DNA from: Paenibacillus sp. GP183
GTDB lineage: Bacteria; Bacillota; Bacilli; Paenibacillales; NBRC-103111
Length of the DNA: 64,000 bases
NCBI RefSeq assembly: GCF_900104695.1
Contig: NZ_FNSW01000001.1
Coordinates: forward strand, 4,942,501 to 5,006,500
Direction of reading: 5' to 3'
Part shown: positions 16,144 through 26,179 of the stretch, piece after piece
Layout of the letters: every line of letters starts with the position of its first letter
How positions within the stretch are numbered: position 1 is the stretch's first letter
Program-made: the position numbers and the translations under genes
Notes under the pieces: generated by a model
Database searches by the model: none
Told to the model about the DNA's origin: nothing
What the model saw: only the letters and a program-made list of their open reading frames with translations

Positions 16144-17622
16144 TTATGCTGTCGGTGTTGGAGAAGGTGCTGCTCCGGCGCCTCCAGGACTTGCTGCAGG
16201 TGTGCTGCTTGGTTTAATCGATGAAGTGGGAACGGGTGACTGCGCAGCTGGAGCTTCTGTCTTGCTTCCGTTAACTGCCGGTGATGATGAAGGAACCGTG
16301 TTGGTCTTTGGATCCATTGTTGGCTTGGGTGTTGCTGAAGCCGGTTTATCTGATACTGTTGGTTCATTGACAGCACCAGGTTTGGGAGTAATGCCAGGTG
16401 TTGACGATGGAACGGATGATGGAGACGACGATGGTATTGTCGAAGGTGTAGTCGATGGTGTTATTGAAGGTGTTATTGAAGGTGTTGTTGAAGGTTTGGC
16501 TGTGGACTTTGAAGCGTTATTTTTTTTATCAGCCATTTCCTTTAAAAACTCGGGATGGTCGTAAGAACCACCTGGATCAATGGTTTTTAATCCTTGCCAG
16601 ATGTTCTTCACTTCAACCTTTGCCGGGTTGTCAAAAACAAGGAAGGCCGAAGGTAATCTCCGCTCTCCGTAGCGGCTGGACGGCTTGGTGATAAGCTCCT
16701 TGTTCACAACCATTTCCGAGGAGGCCCCACCGTCCAGGAAACCGGCATTGATGACTTCGTCCTCAAGAAAAAGATCTTGAACTTCTTTAAGCGTGGCGCC
16801 TACACTCGAGGTTTGCCGACCGTCTATGACGATAAAGATAACAGTTCCATCAGCTTTTTGACCTACAGCTGTTCTCGGAGCGCGGCCCCACCCGCCATCA
16901 CCGCTGGTGATTAAGGGCTTTCCGTTGGCAATGACACGGGGATAAAAAGAAACAGCCTCCGAGACTTTGAGATCGAGCAGCTCGTTTAAACTGTATTTCC
17001 CGATGATCAAGGTACCGTCTTTAGTAAATCCAACGATATGCTGCTGGATAGAGCTGTCTTGGTCCGTAAAAAGGATGTTTCCGCCTGAGATAATAGCTCC
17101 GATAGGCGCAAACCCGTTTCCGAGACCTTCAGGGTCATCGAACCCCCCGCCATTTACACCAGCTACGGCTCCTGTGCGTTCCACCATTGCCGTGATGCGC
17201 TCGCCCTGACCTTGAGTGGCAGGCACTACGACGCGGATCGTGGTAGGATCATACACGTACATCTTTTTGCCTTTCCAAAGCTTACCCGATATGTCCTCAA
17301 CCTTAATCAAGTTTTCTATTTTACGGCCTTGTTGGTAGTTTACTGCGCTCAGGTTTTGTCTTTCCTCAGCGTTAATTTCAGTTATACTCTGCATTTCAGT
17401 GACTAACACATCTCTTTTTTGGGCTCCGACAAAAATCCAGGCCCAATCACGATGCTGAGTAGTAATCACGGTCTTGGCCAGGAATAGACGAATATTCTCT
17501 CCCGGCGGTGTCAAAAATAAAAAACTGGAGGCGGCAAAAACACAGACAGCAATAATCAATAACACGCGTTTTAGCAAGCTCCAGTTGCGGATATTGGCAA
17601 ATAATTGATAAGCAATACTCAC
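16144..17622 (-). CDS. Membrane-anchored phosphodiester glycosidase (NAGPA/DUF2233-type) with Ser/Thr/Pro tail
   Basis: Of 492 residues. A short cytosolic N-terminus, one membrane segment (about 17-37, LLKRVLLIIAVCVFAASSFLFL), then an extracellular NAGPA domain: GVNGGGFDD, GAIISGG, VGFTKDG, RAPRTAVGQKADG, VIDGRQ and NAGFLDGGASSEMVVN are family motifs. The C-terminal 130 residues are low complexity (PST repeats such as PSITPSTTPS), like wall-spanning or linker sequence. Members are linked to hydrolysis of sugar phosphodiesters on surface polysaccharides. GTG 17622 is chosen because AAGGAGAGG lies nine bases before it; the frame stays open upstream to 17703 (ATG 17667). It stands alone on the reverse strand. 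Confidence 0.85.
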   Translation of the reverse strand: MSIAYQLFANIRNWSLLKRVLLIIAVCVFAASSFLFLTPPGENIRLFLAKTVITTQHRDWAWIFVGAQKRDVLVTEMQSITEINAEERQNLSAVNYQQGRKIENLIKVEDISGKLWKGKKMYVYDPTTIRVVVPATQGQGERITAMVERTGAVAGVNGGGFDDPEGLGNGFAPIGAIISGGNILFTDQDSSIQQHIVGFTKDGTLIIGKYSLNELLDLKVSEAVSFYPRVIANGKPLITSGDGGWGRAPRTAVGQKADGTVIFIVIDGRQTSSVGATLKEVQDLFLEDEVINAGFLDGGASSEMVVNKELITKPSSRYGERRLPSAFLVFDNPAKVEVKNIWQGLKTIDPGGSYDHPEFLKEMADKKNNASKSTAKPSTTPSITPSITPSTTPSTIPSSSPSSVPSSTPGITPKPGAVNEPTVSDKPASATPKPTMDPKTNTVPSSSPAVNGSKTEAPAAQSPVPTSSIKPSSTPAASPGGAGAAPSPTPTA

Positions 17623-17717
17623 AGTTGTAAATCCTCTCCTTATAGCATGAGTGAGTCCATATTTCATAGTGTCGAAAAATATACGCAACTTACATATTAT
17701 CATATAAACTTATGCAT

Positions 17718-17745
17718 TTGTTATTAAAAATTGTTAAAATATAGT
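17718..17745 (+). promoter_or_regulatory. Candidate promoter of the RluA-type gene
   Basis: TTGTTA (17718-17723) and TATAGT (17740-17745), 16 bases apart, in the divergent gap before ATG 17782. Confidence 0.45.
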
Positions 17746-17781
17746 GTAGAAGATTTTTTTAAGTGAGGAATCTGTAAACCT

Positions 17782-18672
17782 ATGATCAGATGGAAGCGCA
17801 AAGGCGAATGGATGGAACTCGCTTTATATCATTCCGATTGGAATCCTGTCCAGCAAGATGCTGCGCAAGCTCTCGAGCAGCATTTGAATTTAAGGGTACC
17901 TCGCAAGCTTTTTAACAAGTTGTTAAAAGACGGTGGAATTAAACGGCAAGGCGACAGGCTGCTGGTTCGCGTTTTTCCTTCTGAAAGATCAGCCATAGCT
18001 TCCGAATATTCGGAGCTGGAAATTCTTTTTGAGGATGACTTTTGCTTGGTGGTAAACAAGCCTGCCGGGATGTCGATCCATCCTGCCGAAAAGGGCCAAA
18101 AGGGAACTCTTGCAGGAGCCGTTGCTTATTATTATGAATCTACTGGGCAATCATGCTCTATTCGGCATATCCATCGGCTTGATCGCGATACGACCGGTGC
18201 TGTATTGTACGCCAAAAATGAATGGGCACATCTTCTTTTGGATGAAGACATGCGGGAAAAACATATTGAACGCATTTATACGGCTTTGGCCTCAGGTATT
18301 TTCACAGCAAAAGAAGGATCTATTCGCGAGCCAATTGGATCGGACCGTCATCTTTCCGGCAAACGCAGGGTTACGCCGGATGGCGATGATGCGTTGACGC
18401 ATTTTACAGTGTTGGAGCAAATGAAGAAAGCGGCTCATCTGCAGATCAGGCTGGAAACAGGCAGAACTCACCAGATCCGTGTTCACATGAGCTATATCGG
18501 TCATCCTTTGCTTGGAGACATTCTCTACGGCGGGACTTCTATCGGAATCGATCGGCAGGCGCTTCATGGAGAGCAGCTGCTTTTTTCACACCCGGTTTCC
18601 GGAGAACCCTTATCGATAACTGCCCCTTTACCCGATGATTTCCTGCAGCTTCAGGCCAAGCTTCGCGAATAA
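17782..18672 (+). CDS. RluA/RluD-family RNA pseudouridine synthase
   Basis: Isomerises uridine to pseudouridine in rRNA or tRNA. The catalytic Asp is in IHRLDRDTTGAVLYAK (about residue 134 onward), followed by LETGRTHQIRVHMSYIGHPLLGD. The 296-residue length and a short S4-like N-terminus (NKLLKDGGIKRQGDRL) fit the RluD-type group, but target specificity cannot be read from the sequence. ATG 17782 has GAGGA upstream at a long spacing; ATG 17812 is an alternative. It has its own promoter and a roughly 120-base gap before spoVID. Confidence 0.92.
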   Translation: MIRWKRKGEWMELALYHSDWNPVQQDAAQALEQHLNLRVPRKLFNKLLKDGGIKRQGDRLLVRVFPSERSAIASEYSELEILFEDDFCLVVNKPAGMSIHPAEKGQKGTLAGAVAYYYESTGQSCSIRHIHRLDRDTTGAVLYAKNEWAHLLLDEDMREKHIERIYTALASGIFTAKEGSIREPIGSDRHLSGKRRVTPDGDDALTHFTVLEQMKKAAHLQIRLETGRTHQIRVHMSYIGHPLLGDILYGGTSIGIDRQALHGEQLLFSHPVSGEPLSITAPLPDDFLQLQAKLRE

Positions 18673-18790
18673 TGAAAATCTAGTCATGCCATGCTCCCTT
18701 CACCCATATACTTTAGAGACAAACAAGTATATTAGAGTATTTCAGGCGTATTGAATGCGCTGGAAATTACATGAAGGGAGGACTGCGTTA

Positions 18791-19750
18791 GTGGCAGAAC
18801 AACAACCCGGCTTGAGATTTGATATCTATGAGCGTGTGCATGTACATGAAGGGAATTCCGCGATAAGCGAGCTGAATGAGGTTGAACTCATTCCTCATAT
18901 TCAAGTGCTGACGCAAGATGAGCAGGCTGTTTTAAAAGGGAATTTGCTCTTGACCGGGAGCTATGTAGATGAATCGGGAGAGGGTACTCGCAGCTTGGAG
19001 CATTTTATTCCGGTTGAAATCACGCTTCCACTGAATCGAATTAGCCGCGTTGAGGATATTGTGGTTGAGATCGAAAATTTTGACATCGATCTCCTCTCAC
19101 CGCGAAGCCTGAACGTGACGGGTGTGCTTTCCCTGCAAGGCGTCGAAATGATTTCGTCTACACAAGACACCTGGCGTGAGGAAGAAGAAGTCGTTTTTGT
19201 CCATGAACCGGATCAGCCTCAGCTTGAAGCGGATTCGAATGAATCGATTGAAAGAATTGAAGCCGCAGGGGAAACGACATTTGCTGCTGTACAGCCACAA
19301 TTTCAGCTGGTGGAAGAGAAGCTTGAGGTCTCAGTAGATGACAGCGCAGAGCTTGCGGAATTACATGAAATTGACGACAAAAAAGATCTCAAGCTCGCTT
19401 TTGGCAAAAAAGCGGACGAAGCAATAGAAGTCAAATCGTATGGCATCAAGTCGCTGTTATCCAAAGCGAGCTCCATCTTTCATTCCGACAAACGCAAAGA
19501 AGAAGAAGCCGCTTTAGCCGCTGAAGCCGAAGCTTCCAAGGGAGAGCCCGTAGAATGGCAAAAGCTGTTTCTGCAATCAGAGGCAGAAACGCAGGATTTT
19601 CGTAAAGTACGCATGTGTATCGTTCAAAGGGAAGAGACGCTTGAAGGCATAGCTAAACGGTATCAACTCAGTCCTAGGGAACTGCAGCTGTTTAATCGGC
19701 TCGGCGACCAGGACATCTCCCCAGGCCAAATTATATATCTCCCTAAATAA
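18791..19750 (+). CDS. spoVID: Stage VI sporulation protein D (spore coat encasement, LysM-containing)
   Basis: SpoVID drives encasement of the forespore by coat proteins. The N-terminal domain (about 5-120) resembles B. subtilis SpoVID, including FIPVEITLPLNRISRVEDIVV. The middle (about 130-265) is acidic and low complexity, and the C-terminal 45 residues form a LysM repeat (VQREETLEGIAKRYQLSPREL...IIYLPK). The 319 residues are shorter than the B. subtilis protein (about 575) because the middle is shorter. GTG 18791 follows AAGGGAGGA (18774-18782); the ATG-like frame from 18755 is not supported. A CATATACT at 18705-18712 resembles a sigma-E -10, with a weak -35. It lies upstream of valS as in B. 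subtilis. Confidence 0.85.
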   Translation: MAEQQPGLRFDIYERVHVHEGNSAISELNEVELIPHIQVLTQDEQAVLKGNLLLTGSYVDESGEGTRSLEHFIPVEITLPLNRISRVEDIVVEIENFDIDLLSPRSLNVTGVLSLQGVEMISSTQDTWREEEEVVFVHEPDQPQLEADSNESIERIEAAGETTFAAVQPQFQLVEEKLEVSVDDSAELAELHEIDDKKDLKLAFGKKADEAIEVKSYGIKSLLSKASSIFHSDKRKEEEAALAAEAEASKGEPVEWQKLFLQSEAETQDFRKVRMCIVQREETLEGIAKRYQLSPRELQLFNRLGDQDISPGQIIYLPK

Positions 19751-19764
19751 ATGGGGATGGAATG

Positions 19765-19802
19765 AAGCTCAGGACTCATGTTCCTGAGCTTTTGTTTTTT
19801 TT
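19765..19802 (+). terminator. spoVID terminator, U-tract interrupted by the IS
   Basis: Perfect 9-bp stem AGCTCAGGA (19766-19774) / TCCTGAGCT (19782-19790) followed by TTTG and eight T. The IS begins directly after these T residues. Confidence 0.88.
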
Positions 19803-21544
19803 CTACGACAGCAAGATTGACTAGCAGGAATTTCCAATCTTTTATCGAAAGTATAAAGGTCAGAATTTATTGTAGGAGATGACCTTAATGCTTGAGAAAA
19901 ATAGATTGGGTGCTGCGCCCAGAGTTTACTTCAGACCTGAGTTTAAAAAATGTCCGCACTGTGAGTCAAAATTGCGGAGAACCCATACAGCATGGGAGAA
20001 AAAGATTGTCACAACAAACGGAATCATCCATGCATGGAGTATGGCTTATGCTTGCAAAAATCTAGATTGTACACATACAGGAGTTGCGTATAAATCTGCT
20101 GAAGCTGAGATGCTTAGCATGAAGCATTCCTCATATGGATATGATGTGCTTGCTCTCGTTGGAGAACTGCGCTTTAAGCAGCATCGAACAGTTAAAGAAG
20201 TTGCTGATGCGTTGAATGAACGAGGTATTCCAACGAGTGAAAGGCATGCTCAAAATTTGTACGAACGCTATCAGACGTTGCTTTCTGCGAGTTTGGATGA
20301 TCATGTAAACAAAGTACTTGCAGAGACTACCGAACAAAATGGCGGCGTCATCTTATCGATGGATGGCGTTCAGCCTGAGAAAGGGAATGAAACTCTATAT
20401 GTCCTACGCGAAGTATTCAGCGGCACGGTACTCGCTGCACAAAACATGAAGAGCGGAACGGCAGAAGAGCTGAAGACGCTCATTGAACCCATCATGGAGT
20501 TGGGCTATCCAATTGTAGGTATTGTAAGTGACGGGCAAAAATCCATTCGGCTGGCATTTGAGACCTTGTTACCGGATGTGCCTTACCAATACTGTCAGTA
20601 CCATTATCTGAAGGACATAGCCAAACCCATTGTCGAAGCCGATCGTAAATTAAAAATGGAACTCAAAAAAAGCATGCGCGGGATTCGGGACATCGAACGA
20701 AAAATAGAACAGGCTGAGATCCAAGCATCCGAGACGGGGAAAACGGAACAGCCAGATTCGGAAACTGCTGAAATTACCGAAGCGCAGATTGCCAAGGGAT
20801 ATGTGGCAGCTGTCCGAGCCTTGCTCCTAGAAGACGGAGATCCACCATTGGAGCTTCCTGGATTAATGATTTATGAACGTGCACAAGCGATTCAGGCTTC
20901 TTTACAAAGATGCTTGAGTAAAAAAAGAGCCTAGTTTGCTTCAAAATATTATCAGAATATTCAGCAAAATAGATGAAATGAATCCTGTTTATGAAGCCGT
21001 ATCGCGGCTAATGAAACCGATGGATTATATCGCCATTATCCTTACCCCTGGTGAAGATAAAACTAGCGAGACGGTTGAATGGGAGCTATCAATGTTACTG
21101 AATTGGGTAAAACAAACCTACACGCTTGAGAATGACGAACTCATGGTTAACAATTTACTCAACTTTTCCAAAGGGTTTTGGAGAGGTCTATTCACTTGTT
21201 ATGATCATTATTACATTCCAAGAACAAATAATGACTTGGAGCAATTCTTTCGACAGACGAAGGCTAGTCACCGTCGAATTACAGGACTTCGTAACTGGAA
21301 CAGCTACATCGTACGCAATGGTGAAATGATCGTATTGGTGAACGATGCGCTTCGTCAAGAGCATGTGATTTCACGACTGCGTTCCGTTTCCTTTAGTCGT
21401 TATAAAGCACGGAAAGCACAGTGGGACCAGCGTTTAACCTGTGTCATATTACGTAAAAAGTTTAATCGCAATACCGAAGGCTACCTCAACGACTTAGAGC
21501 ATAAATGGAATTTATTGAACAGTTAGTTGATTATGCTGTCGTAG
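19803..21544 (+). mobile_element. Insertion sequence of 1742 bp with DDE-type transposase, family unassigned
   Basis: The terminal inverted repeats match at 17 of 22 bases: left 19803-19824 and right 21523-21544, the outer 11 (CTACGACAGCA) being identical. The flanks are T runs of eight (19795-19802) and seven (21545-21551), consistent with a target duplication of T residues whose length cannot be fixed. One transposase gene lies inside, interrupted by a frame change. The element separates spoVID from the valS leader. There is no passenger gene. Confidence 0.85.
19888..21526 (+). pseudogene. DDE-type transposase, split into two frames at an A7 tract
   Basis: The first part (to TAG at 20932-20934) carries a zinc-ribbon-like N-terminus (CPHC and a later C-x4-C), then SMDGVQ and IVSDGQ, which hold the first two candidate acidic residues (about Asp159 and Asp215). 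The second part, in the +1 frame and open from 20918, ends with PRTNNDLEQFFRQTKASHRR, a typical third-acidic-residue region. The frames meet at seven A (20920-20926). Removing one A restores a single 545-residue protein exactly. Either a one-base insertion killed the gene, or slippage on A7 makes some full-length product. ATG 19888 is preferred over ATG 19879 because of GTAGGAG spacing. The stop codon lies inside the right inverted repeat. Confidence 0.8.
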
Positions 21545-21628
21545 TTTTTTTACTTTCATGCAGGCCCATGGCATAAATATCGCGGATCACGTCCATAATG
21601 GAGATAAGCCCAAAAATATGTGAAATTA

Positions 21629-21657
21629 TTGACTCCATCCCAAATGTTCGCTATGAT
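21629..21657 (+). promoter_or_regulatory. valS promoter
   Basis: TTGACT (21629-21634) and TATGAT (21652-21657) with a 17-base spacer, just upstream of the T-box leader. The stretch between the IS and this promoter (21552-21628) shows nothing else. Confidence 0.7.
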
Positions 21658-21663
21658 ATGTTG

Positions 21664-21966
21664 TAAATCATTTGTACAATATTTTGGAAACGTCGATAGG
21701 GAGTAGTAGATCGTTTGCCCTTCAGAGAGTGGAACTGTAGCGCTGAGAGGTTCCGCAGACAGCAAATGCTCGAAGTCGCCCTTGAGTTGTAAACGTGAAC
21801 GATGCAGCTTGCCTCCCAATTGAAGCAATCTGGGTTCTAGCGTTTGCCGGCCACAGCCGTTATCTGTTTGAGAGTCATGCCCAACCCCTCTGTGGATTGA
21901 ACATGAAATGAAGGTGGTACCACGGAAGCTAAACCTTTCGTCCTTTGCGGGGCGAAAGGTTTTTTG
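21664..21966 (+). promoter_or_regulatory. T-box leader (valine) of valS
   Basis: The T-box core AAGGTGGTACCACGG is at 21911-21925. Upstream are an AGTAGATCG element and CAGAGAG-containing stem I; a likely specifier codon GTC (Val) is at 21775-21777, in the context CGAAGTCGCC. The terminator stem follows: CCTTTCG / CGAAAGG (about 21934-21958) and a T run. Uncharged tRNA(Val) would stabilise the antiterminator and let transcription enter valS. Confidence 0.9.
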
Positions 21967-22063
21967 ACGTTTTCATGATGCTTGGAATCCTCTCATGCAG
22001 AGGACATTGGGGTTTCAGCCTGTATCTCGCCATTTATTCTGAAAAATTCCCGGAGGTAATATC

Positions 22064-24733
22064 ATGTCCGAAACGAATGAAACAAAAGTACAAAGTCAAA
22101 TGCCGACTACCTATGACCCCAAGGAAGCGGAGAAGAAATGGTACGACTATTGGATCCAAAATGAATTTTTTAAAGCAGGCAATCGTCCGGACGCCAAGAC
22201 GTATACCATCATGATTCCGCCGCCAAACGTGACAGGGATGCTTCATATTGGGCATGCGCTGGACTGTACACTGCAGGATATTTTGATACGCGCCAAGCGG
22301 ATGCAGGGTTATGATACATTATGGATGCCGGGCTCAGACCATGCAGGAATTGCTACGCAGTCCAGAGTGGAGCAAAAGCTCCGCGAAGAAGGCGTGAATC
22401 GCTATGATTTGGGACGCGGCAAGTTCCTGGAACGGGTATGGGAATGGAAGGAGCATTACGCGGAAAGGATTCATGAGCAATGGGCCAAAATGGGCTTTTC
22501 GCTGGATTATTCACGTGAGCGATTCACGCTCGATGAAGGGCTGTCCAAAGCGGTTCGCGAAGTGTTCGTCAGCCTTTATGAAAAAGGCCTGATTTACCGC
22601 GGGAATTATATCATCAACTGGGATCCGGCGGCGCGTACAGCGCTCTCGGATATCGAAGTGGAACATAAAGAGGTACATGGACATCTGTACCACTTGGAGT
22701 ACAAGACCAAAGATGGCTCAAGTTCCATCATAGTGGCTACTACACGGCCTGAAACCATGCTCGGTGATACGGCTGTTGCCGTTCATCCTGAAGATGAGCG
22801 CTATAAGCACCTCATTGGCCAATTGCTCATTTTGCCGATTGTAAATCGGGAAATACCTGTTATCGCTGATGAGTATGTGGAAAAAGAATTTGGAAGCGGT
22901 GCAGTAAAAATCACTCCTGCGCACGATCCGAATGACTTTGAAGTAGGCAAGCGCCATAACCTTCCGCAAGTGCTGGTCATGGACGAATCAGCCACGATGA
23001 ACGCCAATGCCGGGCCTTATCAAGGGATGGATCGCTTTGCCTGTCGCAAACAGCTTGTGGCTGATCTTAAGGAGCAGGGTGTTTTGATCAAGGTTGAAGA
23101 TCACATCCATCAAGTGGGGCATAGTGAGCGAAGCGGCGCAGTGATCGAGCCTTATTTATCCACTCAATGGTTTGTAAGCATGAAGCCTTTGGCCGATAAA
23201 GCGATTGATGCGCAAAAATCAGGCCAAGGCGTCCATTTTGTTCCGGATCGCTTTGAGAAAATATATTTACACTGGATTGAAAATATTAGGGATTGGTGCA
23301 TCTCCCGCCAGCTCTGGTGGGGCCATCGTATCCCAGCCTGGTATTGCGCCGATTGCGGAGACATTACTGTAGCCCGGGAAGATGCTGCAGCATGTTCACA
23401 CTGTCAAAGCACGAACATACGTCAAGACGATGATGTGCTCGACACATGGTTCAGCTCTGGGTTGTGGCCGTTCTCGACTCTGGGCTGGCCTGAAAAAACG
23501 GAGGATATGGAGCGGTTTTATCCGACCAGCGTCCTTGTAACCGGCTACGATATTATTGGCTTCTGGGTAACGCGGATGATTATCAGCGGTCTCGAGTTCA
23601 CGCAGCAGATCCCCTTCAGGGACGTGCTGATTCACGGTCTGGTGCGTGATGAGGATGGCCGAAAAATGTCCAAGTCACTAGGCAACGGTGTAGACCCATT
23701 CGAGGTTATCGAGAAGTATGGCGCGGATGCCATGCGCTATATGCTTTCGACAAGCAGCACGCCTGGCCAGGATCTGAGCTTCCGCTGGGAACGGGTAGAG
23801 CAAGCGCGGAATTTTGCCAATAAAATTTGGAATGCTTCACGCTTTGCCCTGATGAATTTGGAAGGCGTGGCTGCAAGTGATATCGACCTTTCCGGCGAGC
23901 TTGGAACAGCCAACCGCTGGATTCTGCACCGCTTGAATGAAACGGTTCGCGAGGTCACGCGGCTTATCGATCAATATGAATTCGGCGAAACCGGCCGCTT
24001 GCTGTATAACTTTATTTGGGATGACCTTTGCGACTGGTATATCGAATTTAGCAAGCTCAGCCTTTATGGCACCGATGCGGCAGGCAAAAAGAAAACACAA
24101 TCGGTGCTCGCTTATGTACTGGATCAAACCCAGCGTCTGATTCATCCGTTCATGCCGTTCATCAGTGAAGAAATTTGGCAGCATCTGCCGCATGAGGGAG
24201 ACACCATCACGCTGGCCGGTTGGCCTCAAGAGAACAGCAGCTTTGAAGCGACTGGAGCCCTTCGCGAAATGGAGATTTTAATGGACATCATAAGAGTCGT
24301 TCGCAACATTCGAGCCGAAGTGAACGTGCCTATGAGCAAGAAGATTGAGCTCCTAGTCAAGCCTTCAAATCATGAAATGCAAGAGATCCTGGGTAGAAAT
24401 GAAGACTATCTTCGCCGTTTCTGCAATACCTCGGTACTGGAGGTCAACACTGACCTGACTGTTCCTGAAAAGGCTATGACAGCCGTTGTGACAGGTGCAG
24501 AGCTTATTCTTCCACTCGCCGGATTAATTGACATTAATCAAGAGCTAGCCCGATTGGAAAAAGAGCTTCAATCGCTGTATACGGAAGTGGAGCGTATTGA
24601 GAAAAAGCTCTCCAATGAAGGGTTCACAGCCAAGGCCCCGGCCAAAGTGATCGAGGAAGAGAAAGCCAAACTATCCGATTATGCGGATAAACGGGATAAA
24701 GTGATAGGAAGATTAGCGGAATTGAAGGGCTAA
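22064..24733 (+). CDS. valS: Valyl-tRNA synthetase
   Basis: Class Ia synthetase charging tRNA(Val). HIGH is at residues 61-64 and KMSKS at 534-538. The editing domain (around 200-350, with [17 protein letters not shown]) deacylates mischarged threonine, and a C-terminal coiled coil ([19 protein letters not shown]) binds tRNA. The 889-residue length is normal. GGAGG precedes ATG 22064. It is controlled by the T-box leader and followed directly by folC and murC. Confidence 0.98.
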   Translation: MSETNETKVQSQMPTTYDPKEAEKKWYDYWIQNEFFKAGNRPDAKTYTIMIPPPNVTGMLHIGHALDCTLQDILIRAKRMQGYDTLWMPGSDHAGIATQSRVEQKLREEGVNRYDLGRGKFLERVWEWKEHYAERIHEQWAKMGFSLDYSRERFTLDEGLSKAVREVFVSLYEKGLIYRGNYIINWDPAARTALSDIEVEHKEVHGHLYHLEYKTKDGSSSIIVATTRPETMLGDTAVAVHPEDERYKHLIGQLLILPIVNREIPVIADEYVEKEFGSGAVKITPAHDPNDFEVGKRHNLPQVLVMDESATMNANAGPYQGMDRFACRKQLVADLKEQGVLIKVEDHIHQVGHSERSGAVIEPYLSTQWFVSMKPLADKAIDAQKSGQGVHFVPDRFEKIYLHWIENIRDWCISRQLWWGHRIPAWYCADCGDITVAREDAAACSHCQSTNIRQDDDVLDTWFSSGLWPFSTLGWPEKTEDMERFYPTSVLVTGYDIIGFWVTRMIISGLEFTQQIPFRDVLIHGLVRDEDGRKMSKSLGNGVDPFEVIEKYGADAMRYMLSTSSTPGQDLSFRWERVEQARNFANKIWNASRFALMNLEGVAASDIDLSGELGTANRWILHRLNETVREVTRLIDQYEFGETGRLLYNFIWDDLCDWYIEFSKLSLYGTDAAGKKKTQSVLAYVLDQTQRLIHPFMPFISEEIWQHLPHEGDTITLAGWPQENSSFEATGALREMEILMDIIRVVRNIRAEVNVPMSKKIELLVKPSNHEMQEILGRNEDYLRRFCNTSVLEVNTDLTVPEKAMTAVVTGAELILPLAGLIDINQELARLEKELQSLYTEVERIEKKLSNEGFTAKAPAKVIEEEKAKLSDYADKRDKVIGRLAELKG

Positions 24734-24801
24734 CGTTATAATTAATGGAATTGCCTAACAACACCCAAATTGTGATTCATATAGTAGAAGAGGATGAGAC
24801 T

Positions 24802-26172
24802 ATGAGCAAAGCTGCTGCGGGACTTGCCCCATTTCAAAGCGGGGAGGAAGCGGTCGATTGGATCGTGAAGCTGGTGCCTTTCGGCATCAAGCCCGGTCTG
24901 AACCGGATGGAGCTGTTAATGGAAAAGCTGGACCATCCGGAACGCAGGCTGAAATTTATCCATGTGGCCGGAACGAATGGAAAAGGTTCAACCTGCGCCT
25001 ACTTAAGCCGGGTTATTCATGAGTGCGGATATGATGTCGGGATGTTTACATCGCCTTATCTGGAGAGATACACGAACCGCATCTCGCTTAACGGCCAGGA
25101 TATTGAGGAAAATCATTTGATCAACTTGGTGAATCAACTAAAACCTATCGTCGAAGAAATTGCTGAGACCGAGCTCGGCTCTCCGACGATGTTTGAAGTA
25201 TCCACGGTACTTGCGATTCTTTATTTTGCGAGAGTGGCTTTTCCTGATTTTGTTGTATGGGAAACCGGGCTTGGCGGGAGACTCGATTCGACCAATATCG
25301 TAACTCCGATTGTTTCCGTGATTACCAATATCGGTCATGATCATATGGACATTCTGGGCGATACCTTAGAGCAGATTGCGGCCGAAAAGGCAGGAATTAT
25401 CAAAGCCGGCGTCCCTGTAATCACAGCTGTTGAGCAGCCCGAACTGCTTGCCATCATTGAGCAGGCGGCCAAGAGCAAACAAACAACCCTATATTCACTT
25501 GGCCGTCAGTTTCGGTATGAACCGTTATCGTATGAGCTCGATAAACAATCCTTTCATTTTTCCGGGCCTTTCCGTGAATTGAAAGGGGTTCCTGTCGCTT
25601 TGAACGGTGAGCACCAACTGAAAAATGCCGCAGTCGCGATCATGACTTTGGAGGTTCTTCGTCAATATTATGCCTTGATTTTGGATGACGAGCACCTCTA
25701 TAAGGGACTTAGTGAGACGAAATGGCCGGGCAGGCTGGAGCTGGTTTCCCGGAGCCCGCGCATTCTTCTGGACGGTGCTCATAATCCGGAGGGCGCCGAA
25801 ACGTTGGCAGCTGCGCTTAAACATATATACCGTTACAAAAAGCTTCATTTTATGATGGGAATGCTGTCTACCAAGAATCATACGGGCTATTTAAGGCATA
25901 TACTACCATTGGCGGATAGGCTCATCCTTACAGAGCCGAACTTTCATAAAAAGGCAGATGCCTCCAAACTCGCCGAAGCAGCTCATAAGGTAATTCGCGA
26001 GCTTGGGCTGAAGGTGGAAGTGCTGATCGAGCCTGATTGGAAGCAGGCGCTGGAAACTCTTAAAAGCGGAACTGAGCAGGATGATCTGGCTGTCGTATCC
26101 GGCACGCTGTATTTAATCTCCGATGTTCGTTCTTGGGTTTACTATCAAACCGATTCTGAAAAAGGATGGTGA
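24802..26172 (+). CDS. folC: Folylpolyglutamate synthase / dihydrofolate synthase
   Basis: Adds glutamates to folates (and glutamate to dihydropteroate). P-loop AGTNGKGST is at about residues 56-64, and GHDHMDILGDTLEQIAAEKAGIIK is the Mur-ligase-type central motif. Length is 456 from ATG 24802, which has AGAGGATGAG upstream; the frame from 24745 would start right after valS without a site. valS-folC order is conserved in Bacillales. murC starts eight bases after the stop. Confidence 0.95.
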   Translation: MSKAAAGLAPFQSGEEAVDWIVKLVPFGIKPGLNRMELLMEKLDHPERRLKFIHVAGTNGKGSTCAYLSRVIHECGYDVGMFTSPYLERYTNRISLNGQDIEENHLINLVNQLKPIVEEIAETELGSPTMFEVSTVLAILYFARVAFPDFVVWETGLGGRLDSTNIVTPIVSVITNIGHDHMDILGDTLEQIAAEKAGIIKAGVPVITAVEQPELLAIIEQAAKSKQTTLYSLGRQFRYEPLSYELDKQSFHFSGPFRELKGVPVALNGEHQLKNAAVAIMTLEVLRQYYALILDDEHLYKGLSETKWPGRLELVSRSPRILLDGAHNPEGAETLAAALKHIYRYKKLHFMMGMLSTKNHTGYLRHILPLADRLILTEPNFHKKADASKLAEAAHKVIRELGLKVEVLIEPDWKQALETLKSGTEQDDLAVVSGTLYLISDVRSWVYYQTDSEKGW

Positions 26173-26179
26173 GAACAGC

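Noticed and set aside
17782-19750. Defence or prophage island around the IS
   Set aside because: Neighbours are conserved core and sporulation genes and the IS carries only a transposase.
20911-20940. Programmed ribosomal -1 frameshift in the transposase
   Set aside because: The second part is in the +1 frame, so a classical -1 shift on A7 would not reach it; transcriptional slippage or mutation is more likely.
21556-21828. Reverse-strand open frame in the valS leader
   Set aside because: It overlays the T-box promoter and stem I; composition does not look coding.
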